DNA from: Oscillospiraceae bacterium
GTDB lineage: Bacteria; Bacillota; Clostridia; Oscillospirales; Ruminococcaceae
NCBI GenBank assembly: GCA_902798695.1
Contig: CADBXK010000001.1
Coordinates: 62,001-126,000 of the forward strand
Direction of reading: 5' to 3'
Length of the DNA: 64,000 bases
Part shown: in pieces, positions 36,890-46,105 of the stretch
How positions within the stretch are numbered: the first letter of the stretch is position 1
Layout of the letters: every line of letters begins with the position of its first letter
Program-made: the position numbers and the translations under genes
Notes under the pieces: model-generated
What the model was told of the DNA's origin: nothing
Databases searched by the model: none
What the model saw: only the letters and a program-made list of their open reading frames with translations

Positions 36890-37762
36890 ATGAATAACAG
36901 CGATATAATTTTAAAAGTTTCAAAATTGTCAAAAAATTATGATTCATTTTCTTTGAAAAATATAGATATGTGTGTGAAAAAAGGTAAAATAACAGGATTT
37001 GTTGGAATAAATGGTGCCGGTAAAACCACTGTGATTAAATCAATAGCTGGGCTTGTAATACCGAGTAATGGAAACATAGAACTTTTTGGTGAAGTTGTAA
37101 ATAAGAGCAATGAGAGTCTTTTAAAAAATAGAATGGCGTTTGTTCTTGATGGAAGTTATTATTATCCAGATTTAACTTTAAATCAAATGAAAAAAGTAGT
37201 AGCAAGTGCTTATTCAAATTGGGACGAAGAGATATTCAAAAAATATATTAAAAAGTTTAATTTGCCATTGAATAAAAAAATAAAAACACTTTCTAAAGGA
37301 ATGAAACTACAATATTCTATAGCTTTAGCATTATCGCATCATGCAGAATTGATAGTTATGGATGAACCGACAAGTGGGCTTGATCCTTTAGTGAGAATTG
37401 AATTAATGGAAATTATGAAAAATCTTGCATCAAATGGAATAAGTATACTTTTCTCATCACATATAACCCATGACATAGAGGAAGTTGCTGATGATATAGC
37501 ATTTATTCATGACGGGGAAATAGTTTTTCAAAAAGATATTCAAACGATAAAAAACAGTTATTTTACAGTAGAAGGAAATTTGTCACATTTAAATCAAGAA
37601 AATGAAAAATTATTTTTGAATATTCGAAAACAATCTGATATATTTATTGGGATATATCATGGTGTTAAATCGGATATATCTTTAGCATTGCTTTGTTCAA
37701 AAATAGAAAGTGCAAAAATTGAAGATATTATGTTTGGCATTATATGTGGTAATAAAAAATGA
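36890..37762 (+). CDS. ABC transporter ATP-binding protein
   Basis: 290 aa. Walker A GINGAGKTTVIKS near 41, signature LSKGMKLQYSIALALS near 135, Walker B LIVMDEPTSGLDP near 158 and the H-loop SSHITHD near 190 are intact, so it should hydrolyse ATP. The type is that of ABC-2 exporters and multidrug/lantibiotic self-protection ATPases of the YtrB/CcmA kind. ATG 36890 follows AAAGAGG. The likely partner is the permease at 34576-35211, split from it by decayed sequence. Confidence 0.9.
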   Translation: MNNSDIILKVSKLSKNYDSFSLKNIDMCVKKGKITGFVGINGAGKTTVIKSIAGLVIPSNGNIELFGEVVNKSNESLLKNRMAFVLDGSYYYPDLTLNQMKKVVASAYSNWDEEIFKKYIKKFNLPLNKKIKTLSKGMKLQYSIALALSHHAELIVMDEPTSGLDPLVRIELMEIMKNLASNGISILFSSHITHDIEEVADDIAFIHDGEIVFQKDIQTIKNSYFTVEGNLSHLNQENEKLFLNIRKQSDIFIGIYHGVKSDISLALLCSKIESAKIEDIMFGIICGNKK

Positions 37763-37826
37763 AATATTGTTAAATAAAAATTTTTATTTTTTTATTATAG
37801 GATAAGATTAATTTATTGAAACAAAT

Positions 37827-37862
37827 AAAAATCGGATACATTTTACTGTATCCGATTTTTTA
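37827..37862. terminator. Bidirectional terminator (copy 2 of the duplicated hairpin)
   Basis: A perfect 14-bp stem (37827-37840 hidden in A-rich and T-rich feet, with 37847-37860) and loop TTTTAC. It lies between the convergent ABC ATPase and the glyA-rarA operon and can serve both. Confidence 0.88.
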
Positions 37863-37870
37863 TTAAAACA

Positions 37871-38230
37871 CTATTTTAATATTTGAAATGGTATTTTTAC
37901 CATCATTATTATTGTCAAAATTAATACAAACAATCCGTTCATACTTACGTATATTATTCTTAATTTTTTTTGATTTATTGCATATGCCATGCATCCAATT
38001 AATATACAGGTTAATATTAGTCCAATAATTATGCCATAGAATATTATGTATGTTGAATTTATTGAAAATAGTTTATTCATTACATATGAGATAAAATAAG
38101 AAAGAGCATATGATGCGGGTAATATTGTTAGTATTGCAGTTGTTTTTGCATATTCAATACGGTGCTCTCTTAAAAATATTATAAATATCAACAGTATGAC
38201 CACTATTATTGCAATAGATTCAACAAACAT
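37871..38230 (-). CDS. Small four-helix membrane protein
   Basis: 119 aa, nearly all hydrophobic, with about four membrane helices separated by short basic loops (REHRIEYAKT; NQKKLRI). It starts 4 bases after the rarA stop and so is the last gene of the glyA-rarA operon. I do not recognise a family; there are no catalytic motifs. Confidence 0.6.
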   Translation of the reverse strand: MFVESIAIIVVILLIFIIFLREHRIEYAKTTAILTILPASYALSYFISYVMNKLFSINSTYIIFYGIIIGLILTCILIGCMAYAINQKKLRIIYVSMNGLFVLILTIIMMVKIPFQILK

Positions 38231-38234
38231 TTAA

Positions 38235-39488
38235 TCAGTCCTCCAATATCTTTATTCTGTATTTTAATGCTAATTGTTCTGTTTTGTTATTGCCAAATTT
38301 GTAATAACACGTGTCTTTTAAAATATCTGGCATATATTGTTGCTTCACAAAATGATTGTTAAAATTGTGTGGATATTTATAATTTTGACCTATATTCTCA
38401 TTCCCTTCACCATCAAAATGCATATTTTGTAAACATCTAGGAAATTCGCCAATTTTGCCTTTTTTTACATCATCTAGCGCTTCATTTATGGCACAATAAG
38501 CGCTATTGGATTTTGGAGAAGTTGCTAGAAGAATAACCGCATTAGCTAGCGGAATTCTAGCTTCTGGAAGACCTAATTGAAAAGCAATATCTACACAAGA
38601 TTTTACTATAGGAATCACATTGGGGTAAGCTAAACCGATATCTTCACATGCAATTACTAAAAGACGTCTACAAGGAGACATAATGTTTCCAGAATCCAAA
38701 AGACGTGCCAAATAGTGCAGTGCTGCATTTTCGTCGCTTCCTCTTATGGATTTTTGTAAGGCGGATAAAAGATCGTAGTGTTCATCCCCTTGACGATCAT
38801 ATTTATTTCCACTTCTCTGAGTTAATTTTTTTGCCAGATCCAGTGTAACGTGAAAATTCTTTGCAGATATAGCACAGAGTTCAACAGTATTTATTGCTTT
38901 TCTAACATCTCCACCACAATTATATGCAATATGATCAAGAGCATCATCATAAGTTATGGTTGCATCTAGTTCTTTTTCCATGTGTAAAAAAGCTCTTTTA
39001 ATTGCCGGTATTATGTCATCATGTGAAACAGGTTTAAATTCAAAAACAGTAGATCTGCTTAAAATCGCATTATAAATGTAAAAATATGGATTTTCTGTTG
39101 TTGCTGCAATTAAAGTTATGCTTCCATTTTCAATATATTCTAACAAACTTTGTTGCTGCTTTTTGTTTAAATACTGTATTTCATCTAAATACAATAACAC
39201 TCCGTTTTGACCAACTATTGTATCTGTTTCTGCAATTATATCTTTAATGTCCGATAAAGAGGCATTTGTACCGTTAAGATAGTGCATCCTAATGTTAGCT
39301 TTCTTAGCTACTATTTTTGCTACAGTTGTTTTACCTGTTCCAGAAGGACCATAAAAAATCATATTTGGAAGGTATTTTGATTCAATAATTGACCTAAATG
39401 GTTGGCCATCCTCCAGAAGATGACGTTGACCGACTATTTCATCCAAAGATTGGGGTCTGATTCGATCTGCTAAAGGCAAAATAAACAC
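38235..39488 (-). CDS. rarA: Replication-associated recombination protein RarA
   Basis: RarA (MgsA) is a AAA+ ATPase related to clamp loaders that acts at stalled forks. It opens with PLADRIRPQSLDEIVGQRHLL, then Walker A GPSGTGKTTVAK near 48, Walker B LYLDEIQYLNKKQQ near 98 and the sensor-1 strand AATTENPYF. The C-terminal tetramerisation part with GEFPRCLQNMHFDGEG is present. 417 aa. It follows glyA by 14 bases on the reverse strand. Confidence 0.95.
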   Translation of the reverse strand: MFILPLADRIRPQSLDEIVGQRHLLEDGQPFRSIIESKYLPNMIFYGPSGTGKTTVAKIVAKKANIRMHYLNGTNASLSDIKDIIAETDTIVGQNGVLLYLDEIQYLNKKQQQSLLEYIENGSITLIAATTENPYFYIYNAILSRSTVFEFKPVSHDDIIPAIKRAFLHMEKELDATITYDDALDHIAYNCGGDVRKAINTVELCAISAKNFHVTLDLAKKLTQRSGNKYDRQGDEHYDLLSALQKSIRGSDENAALHYLARLLDSGNIMSPCRRLLVIACEDIGLAYPNVIPIVKSCVDIAFQLGLPEARIPLANAVILLATSPKSNSAYCAINEALDDVKKGKIGEFPRCLQNMHFDGEGNENIGQNYKYPHNFNNHFVKQQYMPDILKDTCYYKFGNNKTEQLALKYRIKILED

Positions 39489-39502
39489 CTCTTTGCTAAT
39501 TT

Positions 39503-40756
39503 TTAATAAATTGGATATTTATTGCATAAATCTGATACAATTTCAGAGCATTTTTTAGAGTTGTTGTCATGATCTTTTGCTGTTAGATATATGCACTCAG
39601 CAATTTTTTCCATATCTGCTTCCTTAAAGCCTCTTGTTGTAACTGCAGGTGTTCCAATTCTTATTCCGCTAGTTACAAATGGACTTTGTGGATCGTTAGG
39701 AATTGCATTTTTATTTACAGTGATGTGAACTTCATCAAGATTTTTCTCGAGTTCTTTTCCTGTAACATCAAAGTTTCTTAAATCTACCAGCATTAGGTGG
39801 TTATCTGTTCCATTGGAAACTAAGTTGAATCCTTTTTTAACCATTTCTTCAGCTAATTTTTTTGAATTTTTCACAACATTTTCTTGATATACTTTAAAAT
39901 CATCTTTTAAAGCTTCACCAAAACATACAGCTTTTCCTGCAATAACATGCATTAAAGGTCCGCCTTGAGTTCCAGGGAAAATAGCTTTATTTATTTTCTT
40001 TGCTATTTCTTCATCGTTACTTAAAATTAAGCCGCCTCTTGGACCACGTAAAGTTTTATGAGTGGTTGATGTTACAATGTCTGCATATGGGAAAGGGGAT
40101 GGATGTAATCCAGCTGCTATTAATCCAGCAATATGTGCAATATCTACCATTAAAAGAGCACCAACTTTTTTTGCAATTTCAGAAATTGCTTTAAAGTCAA
40201 TAATTCTTGGATAAGCTGAAGCACCAGCAACTATCAATTTAGGTCTATGTTTCATTGCTAATTCTTCCATAACATCATAATCGATATATTGAGTTTTTTC
40301 ATTTAGACCGTAAGGTATGAAATTATAGTAAGATCCAGACATGTTAACAGGGGATCCATGAGTTAAATGGCCTCCTTCAGCAAGACTCAAACCTAAAACT
40401 GTATCTCCTGGTTTTAAAAATGCAAAATAAACAGCATTATTAGCATTAGCTCCAGAGTGTGGTTGAACATTAGCAAAATTTGCATTAAATAATTTTTTAG
40501 CACGTTCAATTGCTATATTTTCTACAATATCTACGTATTGGCAGCCACCATAGTAACGTTTAGAAGGATATCCTTCAGCATATTTATTTGTTAATATTGA
40601 TCCCATAGCAGCCATAACAGCTGGAGAAACAATATTTTCACTTGCAATAAGTTCTATGTTGTTACGTTGACGATTTAATTCTTGCTCTAAAGCATTACTT
40701 ACTTCCATATCATAATCTTTCAATAGTTCCATGTTATTCATGTTGGATTCAAACAT
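39503..40756 (-). CDS. glyA: Serine hydroxymethyltransferase
   Basis: Interconverts serine and glycine with tetrahydrofolate; the main source of one-carbon units. [12 protein letters not shown] near 36, [14 protein letters not shown], and the PLP lysine in [14 protein letters not shown] near 230 are present. 417 aa. The ATG at 40756 is behind GGAGG; a longer frame to 40771 is not needed. Leads the glyA-rarA-membrane protein operon. Confidence 0.97.
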   Translation of the reverse strand: MFESNMNNMELLKDYDMEVSNALEQELNRQRNNIELIASENIVSPAVMAAMGSILTNKYAEGYPSKRYYGGCQYVDIVENIAIERAKKLFNANFANVQPHSGANANNAVYFAFLKPGDTVLGLSLAEGGHLTHGSPVNMSGSYYNFIPYGLNEKTQYIDYDVMEELAMKHRPKLIVAGASAYPRIIDFKAISEIAKKVGALLMVDIAHIAGLIAAGLHPSPFPYADIVTSTTHKTLRGPRGGLILSNDEEIAKKINKAIFPGTQGGPLMHVIAGKAVCFGEALKDDFKVYQENVVKNSKKLAEEMVKKGFNLVSNGTDNHLMLVDLRNFDVTGKELEKNLDEVHITVNKNAIPNDPQSPFVTSGIRIGTPAVTTRGFKEADMEKIAECIYLTAKDHDNNSKKCSEIVSDLCNKYPIY

Positions 40757-40796
40757 TAAAAAAACCTCCAAATGTATATTTATAATTTATACTTCG

Positions 40797-40825
40797 ATTA
40801 TAAACCATATTATTTAATATTTCAA
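40797..40825 (-). promoter_or_regulatory. Promoter of the glyA operon
   Basis: On the reverse strand TTGAAA (40825-40820), a spacer of 17, then TATAAT (40802-40797). It lies about 40 bases before the glyA start. No room for a glycine riboswitch. Confidence 0.75.
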
Positions 40826-40851
40826 TCTAAATTTATAAAATAAATATATAT

Positions 40852-40885
40852 AAAAATAAAGCCACGTAAAACGTGACTTTATTTA
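40852..40885 (-). terminator. Terminator after rpmB
   Basis: A 14-position stem (40854-40867 with 40871-40884, one mismatch, 3-base AAA loop). On the reverse strand it ends in CTTTATTTTTA, directly downstream of rpmB. Confidence 0.75.
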
Positions 40886-40900
40886 AAATTCGACATTTTT

Positions 40901-41086
40901 TTAAGCACGTTCAACCTTGCCTGAACGTAGACAACGAGTGCATGCATTTAAATGACATGGAGTGCCACTAACTACTGCTTTCACGCGTTTTATATTTGGC
41001 TTCCAAGAACGATTGGAACGCCTGTGTGAGTGTGAAACTTTTATACCAAAAGACACACCTTTACCACAAATATCACACTTAGCCAT
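40901..41086 (-). CDS. rpmB: 50S ribosomal protein L28
   Basis: 61 aa, zinc-binding form with CDICGK at the start and CTRCLRSGKV at the end; between them SHSHRRSNRSWKPNIKRV is typical of L28. The ATG at 41086 is behind GGAGGTAA, and an upstream extension in the same frame is not L28-like. Monocistronic between its own promoter and terminator. Confidence 0.96.
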   Translation of the reverse strand: MAKCDICGKGVSFGIKVSHSHRRSNRSWKPNIKRVKAVVSGTPCHLNACTRCLRSGKVERA

Positions 41087-41201
41087 AAAGGGATTACCTC
41101 CTATAAATAAAATTAAGTAAAAAACCAAATTTACGGTTGGTATTAAACACAATAGTCAACATATAAAATAAAAAATAATTAAATGACCATTAACTCAATC
41201 A

Positions 41202-41230
41202 ATTTTACCATACAATCAAAAAAAAATCAA
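41202..41230 (-). promoter_or_regulatory. Promoter of rpmB
   Basis: Reverse-strand TTGATT (41230-41225), spacer 17, TAAAAT (41207-41202) with a TGG extended -10. About 115 bases ahead of rpmB. Confidence 0.6.
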
Positions 41231-41277
41231 GAGAAAAATAAAAAAACATAATCTATAAAAATGACATTATATATATT

Positions 41278-41306
41278 CACAATTTTTGTGTAATAACATA
41301 GAATGG
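41278..41306 (+). promoter_or_regulatory. Possible sporulation (SigK-type) promoter
   Basis: CACA at 41278-41281, 15 bases, then CATAGAATG at 41297-41305, close to the SigK pattern AC and CATAnnnTA. It lies about 40 bases before the Cys-rich protein gene. No SigA-type promoter was found there. Weak by itself. Confidence 0.3.
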
Positions 41307-41346
41307 AATGAAGCAGGAGCTTTAATTTTATTTCAGGAGGATTAAT

Positions 41347-42177
41347 ATGCTAGACAAAAATTTTGAAAATGCTAGTAAACCTAGTCGCAGCAATGAAACG
41401 ATAGCGAATACGTTTAGTAGCAATTCTAAAAATAATTGTAATATTCGTGAAGCGGTTTGTATAAATGCCGATAGAATATATGATAGTTGTGGAGATAAGG
41501 ATTGTTTAGAAGACCTAAGAGTGTTTTTTACAGATGCTACGCAACCAATAATAGATGAAGCTTATTTAGTAAAACCTAAATCGGTTGAAGTTATGGATGT
41601 TGTTATGTCTGTAGAACCGGTTCCGTTCCACAAAGGTTTTTATTCTGTAGATATGACTTTTTATTTTTTGGTTACACTAGCAGTTCACAATTCACCTCTT
41701 TCAAATGCAACTGAGGTAACGGGTGTATGTACATTTTGCAAAAAGGTTGTTTTATTTGGTAGTGAGGGCAGCGTTAAAACTTTCAGCAACATACAAAACG
41801 AAAATTCGAGTTCTGTAAATCCTCAAGCGCTACCTAAAGTGACAGTACAAATTGCAGAACCAATGTTATTGTCAAGTTGTTCTAAAGAAAGTGTTGACAT
41901 AGCTAGTGAATGGTGTTCTTGTTCATTGCCAAGCTCTATATGTTCTTGCTTTGAAGGTTCTTTTGAAAATGTATTGCCTCAGAGAAATGTTTTTATAAGC
42001 ATTGGTATTTTTTCCATTGTTCAAATAGAACGTCAAGTACAAATGATGGTTCCAGTATATGATTACTGCATTCCAGAAAAAGAATGCACAAACACATCTG
42101 AAAATCCATGTGATGTATTCAAAAATATAGAATTCCCAATAAATGAATTTTTCCCCTCACGTGAAACAGACAATTAA
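41347..42177 (+). CDS. Conserved clostridial cysteine-rich protein, possibly a spore coat protein
   Basis: 276 aa with about 16 cysteines and no signal peptide or membrane helix. It opens with a disordered Ser/Asn-rich stretch, then IYDSCGDKDCLEDLRVFF, a block I associate with a widespread clostridial family without assigned function, followed by a beta-rich body (PFHKGFYSVDMTFYF, KKVVLFGSEGSVKTF) and a Cys-rich strip near 185-205 (WCSCSLPSSICSCF). Cytosolic Cys-rich proteins of this kind are often spore coat components; that is inference, mildly supported by a SigK-like promoter. ATG 41347 is behind AGGAGG. Confidence 0.65.
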   Translation: MLDKNFENASKPSRSNETIANTFSSNSKNNCNIREAVCINADRIYDSCGDKDCLEDLRVFFTDATQPIIDEAYLVKPKSVEVMDVVMSVEPVPFHKGFYSVDMTFYFLVTLAVHNSPLSNATEVTGVCTFCKKVVLFGSEGSVKTFSNIQNENSSSVNPQALPKVTVQIAEPMLLSSCSKESVDIASEWCSCSLPSSICSCFEGSFENVLPQRNVFISIGIFSIVQIERQVQMMVPVYDYCIPEKECTNTSENPCDVFKNIEFPINEFFPSRETDN

Positions 42178-42242
42178 AAATAAATAAAAAAATATATATG
42201 TTATAAATGATGGATACTTAAATATTTTTGATTATAAATATT

Positions 42243-42291
42243 GAAAACAAGTCCTATTTTATATTGATATAACAAATGGACTTGTTTTTTG
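42243..42291. terminator. Bidirectional terminator between convergent genes
   Basis: AAAACAAGTCC (42244-42254) pairs with GGACTTGTTTT (42278-42288) across a 23-base loop. A run on the left and T run on the right let it serve the Cys-rich gene and tspO. Confidence 0.75.
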
Positions 42292-42294
42292 TTT

Positions 42295-42759
42295 TTAATT
42301 CAAAATGGCAATAGATAGATTTAAGTAGCTTGCAAATAATATCCAAATTAAATATGGAACTAATAGCCAAGCGGAAACTGAATTTATTCTATTAAAAAGA
42401 ACAATTGTTATTATTACTAAAATGACTAATAATAATAACCAAAAAAATGCTATCCAAAATAATTCTAAATTAAAGAATAATATTGGCCAGAAAAAATTAA
42501 CTATGAGCTGCAACGCATAAAACTTTAGTGCAGTATTTTTGGAGTCTGAATTTGAAGTGAATATAATATACGAACTTATTCCCATCAAAAAATATAAAAT
42601 ACCCCATACAATAGGAAATAACCAGCCTGGAGGATATAATGCAGGTTTTTGCAAATTCTCATAAATAGAGTAACTCCTAGATGTTACAAAACTGGCCAAT
42701 CCGCCAACGCCTAAGCTTATTAACAAACTTACTAACAATGGTTTTAAGTGAATTTTCAT
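42295..42759 (-). CDS. tspO: TspO/MBR family membrane protein
   Basis: 154 aa with five membrane helices and the Trp-rich TspO pattern: YPPGWLFPIVWGILYFLMGIS near 43-63, LQLIVNFFWPILFF near 84 and an aromatic C-terminal helix (PYLIWILFASYLNLSIA). TspO proteins bind porphyrins and other hydrophobic ligands and act in stress responses. The ATG at 42759 is behind GGAG; an upstream extension in frame is not family-like. Confidence 0.9.
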   Translation of the reverse strand: MKIHLKPLLVSLLISLGVGGLASFVTSRSYSIYENLQKPALYPPGWLFPIVWGILYFLMGISSYIIFTSNSDSKNTALKFYALQLIVNFFWPILFFNLELFWIAFFWLLLLVILVIITIVLFNRINSVSAWLLVPYLIWILFASYLNLSIAILN

Positions 42760-42829
42760 AAAAAAACAACTCCAATATATTATTTTTATTTTATTATATA
42801 TCAAAGTTGGTCAAAAAATTCTAAATATT

Positions 42830-44053
42830 TTATGCTTTAAACAGATTTAAATGAAGTGGTATGCCATTTTTATATTTAATTGAAGGTTCTCCTTGTATTA
42901 GTGGTTTTAAATATTCTATAGCTTTATTTGTAACATCATTTCCACTAGAAGATATAATATTATCTGGTAAATGTTTTACTTTATTTGCAACAATTGAAGT
43001 ATGAATTGAGCTATATTTTACCTCATATGGATTATTGTTTTTTCTTAGAATTATTGACATTTGTCCATTCATTTCATTTAACGCACATTTTGTTGCTTGC
43101 TCTCCTAGTTTTATCGATTCTTTTATATCTGTTAGAGAAGATATGTGCGCAGCAGCTCTTTGCATTAAATTGATCTCTATTGATCTTGTTTTACAGCCAA
43201 ATTCTTTTTTCACAATTTGTTCCAAAACTTTTGCTGCGCCAGCATTTTGTTTATGACCAAATTCATCGATGCATATTTGATTAGTCGTTTCCGAAATATA
43301 TCTACCATTGTTATCATGAATTCCTTCACTTAATGCAACTAATATGCTGTTATTTTGACTTTGAAATGTTTTTTCAATGTCACTTAAAAAAAGTTGAGTG
43401 TCGAATGTTTTTTCACAGCAATATATTAAAGAAGGACCTTTAGCACCATTTAAACGAGATAGTGCAGATGCGGCTGTTAACCAACCTGCGTCTCTTCCCA
43501 TTATTTCAACAAGTGTTACGGCTGGCACAGAATACACAGAACAATCTCTTTCTAGTTCGGAAATTGTTGTGGCTATATATTTTGCAGCTGATCCAAAGCC
43601 AGGACAGTGATCGGTTTCAATTAAGTCATTATCTATCGTTTTTGGAGCACCTACAACAATAATGTCGTTTATATTGTTGTTTTTTAAATAAGTTGAGATT
43701 TTATTAACGGTATCCATTGAGTCGTTTCCGCCAATATAAACAAAATAATTTATTGAATACTCTCTAAATATTTTTATTAGAGATTCATATTGTTCTGGAC
43801 ATTCATTAGGGTTCTTTAATTTTTGTCGGCATGATCCTAATGCACAGGCAGGAGTTTGAGCAAGAATTGGCAAGTTTTCTTCATTTAATATTTTAGATAA
43901 ATCATGTATGTCTTTGTTTAAAACTCCTTTTATTCCGTACCTTGCTCCATAAATATTGTCTACTTTACCTTTAGCCGCATTGTATACTCCTACCAGAGTA
44001 GAGTTTATTGCAACAGTTGGTCCGCCGGACTGAGCTACTAAAAGATTTTTCAT
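42830..44053 (-). CDS. pfp: 6-phosphofructokinase, pyrophosphate-dependent type
   Basis: Phosphorylates fructose 6-phosphate in glycolysis. 407 aa with QSGGPTVAINST at the start, GGNDSMDT near 103, PKTIDNDL near 130, and MGRDAGWL near 187. The Lys in PKTIDND and the Asp after GGN correspond to positions that set pyrophosphate rather than ATP as phosphate donor in the family; this is read from motifs only. Pyrophosphate-type enzymes are common in clostridia. Transcribed alone from its own promoter, divergent from trmB. Confidence 0.9.
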   Translation of the reverse strand: MKNLLVAQSGGPTVAINSTLVGVYNAAKGKVDNIYGARYGIKGVLNKDIHDLSKILNEENLPILAQTPACALGSCRQKLKNPNECPEQYESLIKIFREYSINYFVYIGGNDSMDTVNKISTYLKNNNINDIIVVGAPKTIDNDLIETDHCPGFGSAAKYIATTISELERDCSVYSVPAVTLVEIMGRDAGWLTAASALSRLNGAKGPSLIYCCEKTFDTQLFLSDIEKTFQSQNNSILVALSEGIHDNNGRYISETTNQICIDEFGHKQNAGAAKVLEQIVKKEFGCKTRSIEINLMQRAAAHISSLTDIKESIKLGEQATKCALNEMNGQMSIILRKNNNPYEVKYSSIHTSIVANKVKHLPDNIISSSGNDVTNKAIEYLKPLIQGEPSIKYKNGIPLHLNLFKA

Positions 44054-44092
44054 TTAATAATTCCTCTCTAAAAATTACTATAAACAAAAAAA

Positions 44093-44122
44093 TTATAACA
44101 TTTTAATTAAATAATCGTCAAT
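44093..44122 (-). promoter_or_regulatory. Promoter of the phosphofructokinase gene
   Basis: Reverse-strand TTGACG (44122-44117), spacer 18, TATAAT (44098-44093). About 40 bases before the start codon. Confidence 0.65.
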
Positions 44123-44238
44123 AATTTACAAAAAATTTATTTGTGTTTTTGTAACAGATGTTGAATCTTGTTTTTATTTTTAAAATATAATATCATAGTA
44201 TGTAGATATTGAAAGTTTAAAGGTGTGATAATAACATA

Positions 44239-44895
44239 ATGAGAATGAGAAGAAAAAATTGGGCTAGACCTGAATTGAATCAGTGTGAATACTATATAAA
44301 AAATCCAGTTGATATGAGAGGACAGTGGACAAGTTCGTTTGAAAAAAATCAGCCCGTACATTTAGAACTTGGTTGTGGTAAAGGTGTTTTTCTATCTAAA
44401 CTTGCTTTTGATAATCCAAATATTAATTATATTGGTATAGATATGAGTGATGATATTTTGGGAGTTGCTCGTAGAAATATAGAGAAAACTTTCGAGGGAA
44501 AAAATCCGGAAAATGTGCTTTTGACAAGATATAATATTGAATATTGTAGTAAGCTATTTGATGAATCTGATGTGGTTGATAAAATATATATATGTTTTTG
44601 TAATCCTTGGCCGAAAACTAGACATCATAAAAGGCGATTGACACATACAAGACAATTAATTCAATATAAGGAATTTTTGAGTAAAGATGGATTAATATAC
44701 TTTAAAACGGATGATGATAGTTTATTTGAGGATAGCATAAATTACTTTAAAGACAGTGGATTTAAAATAGAGTATATCACATATGATTTGCATAATAGTG
44801 ATTTTATGAAACATAATTTGCTAACTGAACATGAAATTATGTTTAGTGAGCAGGGAATTCCAATTAAATTTTTAATTGCTAAGATGTGTGAATAA
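44239..44895 (+). CDS. trmB: tRNA (guanine-N7-)-methyltransferase TrmB
   Basis: Makes m7G46 in tRNA. The SAM-binding LELGCGKGVFLSKLA (near 44), IGIDMSDDILGVARRN and the hallmark NPWPKTRHHKRRLTHTRQL (near 125) are intact. 218 aa. ATG 44239 is assumed, with AAAGGTG upstream; ATG 44245 is possible. The N-terminus RMRRKNWARPEL fits the family. Confidence 0.95.
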   Translation: MRMRRKNWARPELNQCEYYIKNPVDMRGQWTSSFEKNQPVHLELGCGKGVFLSKLAFDNPNINYIGIDMSDDILGVARRNIEKTFEGKNPENVLLTRYNIEYCSKLFDESDVVDKIYICFCNPWPKTRHHKRRLTHTRQLIQYKEFLSKDGLIYFKTDDDSLFEDSINYFKDSGFKIEYITYDLHNSDFMKHNLLTEHEIMFSEQGIPIKFLIAKMCE

Positions 44896-44907
44896 TTTTT
44901 AATTATA

Positions 44908-44936
44908 TTGCGGTGTTTAATTAATCATGATATAAT
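44908..44936 (+). promoter_or_regulatory. Promoter of the prfA operon
   Basis: TTGCGG (44908-44913), spacer 17, TATAAT (44931-44936) with TGA extended -10. About 85 bases ahead of prfA. Confidence 0.65.
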
Positions 44937-45019
44937 CAATAAGTGTAATTCTCATATTATGAATGTTGTAATTATCTAATTAATTTATATTTATTTTGTT
45001 AAGAGGGAAAGTGAAATTT

Positions 45020-46105
45020 ATGGCTGATATGTTCGATAGATTAGATTCTATTAAATTGCATCTTGAAGAAATTAATAATCAATTAATGGATCCTAATATT
45101 GTTACTGACCAAAACAAATATAGGGATTTGATGAAAGAATTAAAAACTATAACACCTATTGTTGAGACGTATAATAAATATTGTAAAGCTAAAGATGAAT
45201 TTAATGAAGCAAAAGATATTCTCAAAGAAGGTGGTTTAGACAAAGAATTTAGAGAAATGGCTAAACAGCAATATGATGAGAATGAAGAAAAAATGGATCA
45301 AATATCCAAAGAGCTAAAGGTTTTATTGTTGCCTAAAGATCCTAACGATGAAAAAAATGTTATTATAGAAATAAGAGGTGGTGCTGGTGGTGATGAGGCT
45401 GCTTTGTTTTCCGCTAATTTGTATAGAATGTATACTATGTACGCTGAAAAAAGGGGTTGGAAAATAGAACTTTTAGCTGCTAGTGAAACCGGTATAGGTG
45501 GATTCAAAGAAGTTAGTTTTGAAATAACTGGAGAAGGCGCTTATTCTAGATTTAAATTTGAAAGTGGTGTTCATAGGGTTCAAAGGGTTCCAGAAACAGA
45601 AACTCAAGGAAGAATCCACACTTCAACTGTTACTGTTGCTGTTTTACCAGAAGCAGAGGAAGTAGAGTTTGATATTAATCCAAATGATATACAAGTTGAT
45701 ACATTTAGAGCTAGTGGTGCGGGAGGACAGCATATTAATAAGACTGAGTCTGCAATTAGGCTTACTTATATACCTACTGGTTTGGTGGTTGAGTGTCAGG
45801 ATGAAAGAAGTCAGTTCAAAAATAAGGACAAGGCTATGAAAATATTACGTAGCCGACTTTATGAACAAGCTCAGAGAGAAGCTGCAGAAAAAATTGCTAG
45901 TGAAAGACGAATGCAAGTTGGAACAGGTGATAGATCTGAAAGAATTAGAACTTATAATTTTCCACAGGGAAGAGTTACTGACCATAGAATAGGATTAACT
46001 TTATATCATTTGGATCAAATAATGAACGGTGATTTAGATGAGATTATAGATGCATTAATTACTGCAGATCAAGCATTGAAATTGTCTTCGGAGGTTGAAA
46101 ATTGA
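45020..46105 (+). CDS. prfA: Peptide chain release factor 1
   Basis: RF1 ends translation at UAA and UAG. The GGQ motif is in [17 protein letters not shown] near 230 and the codon-reading tripeptide is PET in [13 protein letters not shown] near 188, as in many clostridial RF1 proteins. 361 aa. ATG 45020 with AGAGGGA upstream is preferred to TTG 44996 and GTG 45011. Its stop overlaps the TTG start of tsaC, so the two are coupled. Confidence 0.96.
   Translation: MADMFDRLDSIKLHLEEINNQLMDPNIVTDQNKYRDLMKELKTITPIVETYNKYCKAKDEFNEAKDILKEGGLDKEFREMAKQQYDENEEKMDQISKELKVLLLPKDPNDEKNVIIEIRGGAGGDEAALFSANLYRMYTMYAEKRGWKIELLAASETGIGGFKEVSFEITGEGAYSRFKFESGVHRVQRVPETETQGRIHTSTVTVAVLPEAEEVEFDINPNDIQVDTFRASGAGGQHINKTESAIRLTYIPTGLVVECQDERSQFKNKDKAMKILRSRLYEQAQREAAEKIASERRMQVGTGDRSERIRTYNFPQGRVTDHRIGLTLYHLDQIMNGDLDEIIDALITADQALKLSSEVEN

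Noticed and set aside
40757-40900. Glycine riboswitch upstream of glyA
   Set aside because: A SigA promoter sits about 40 bases before the start, leaving no space, and the region is plain AT-rich sequence.
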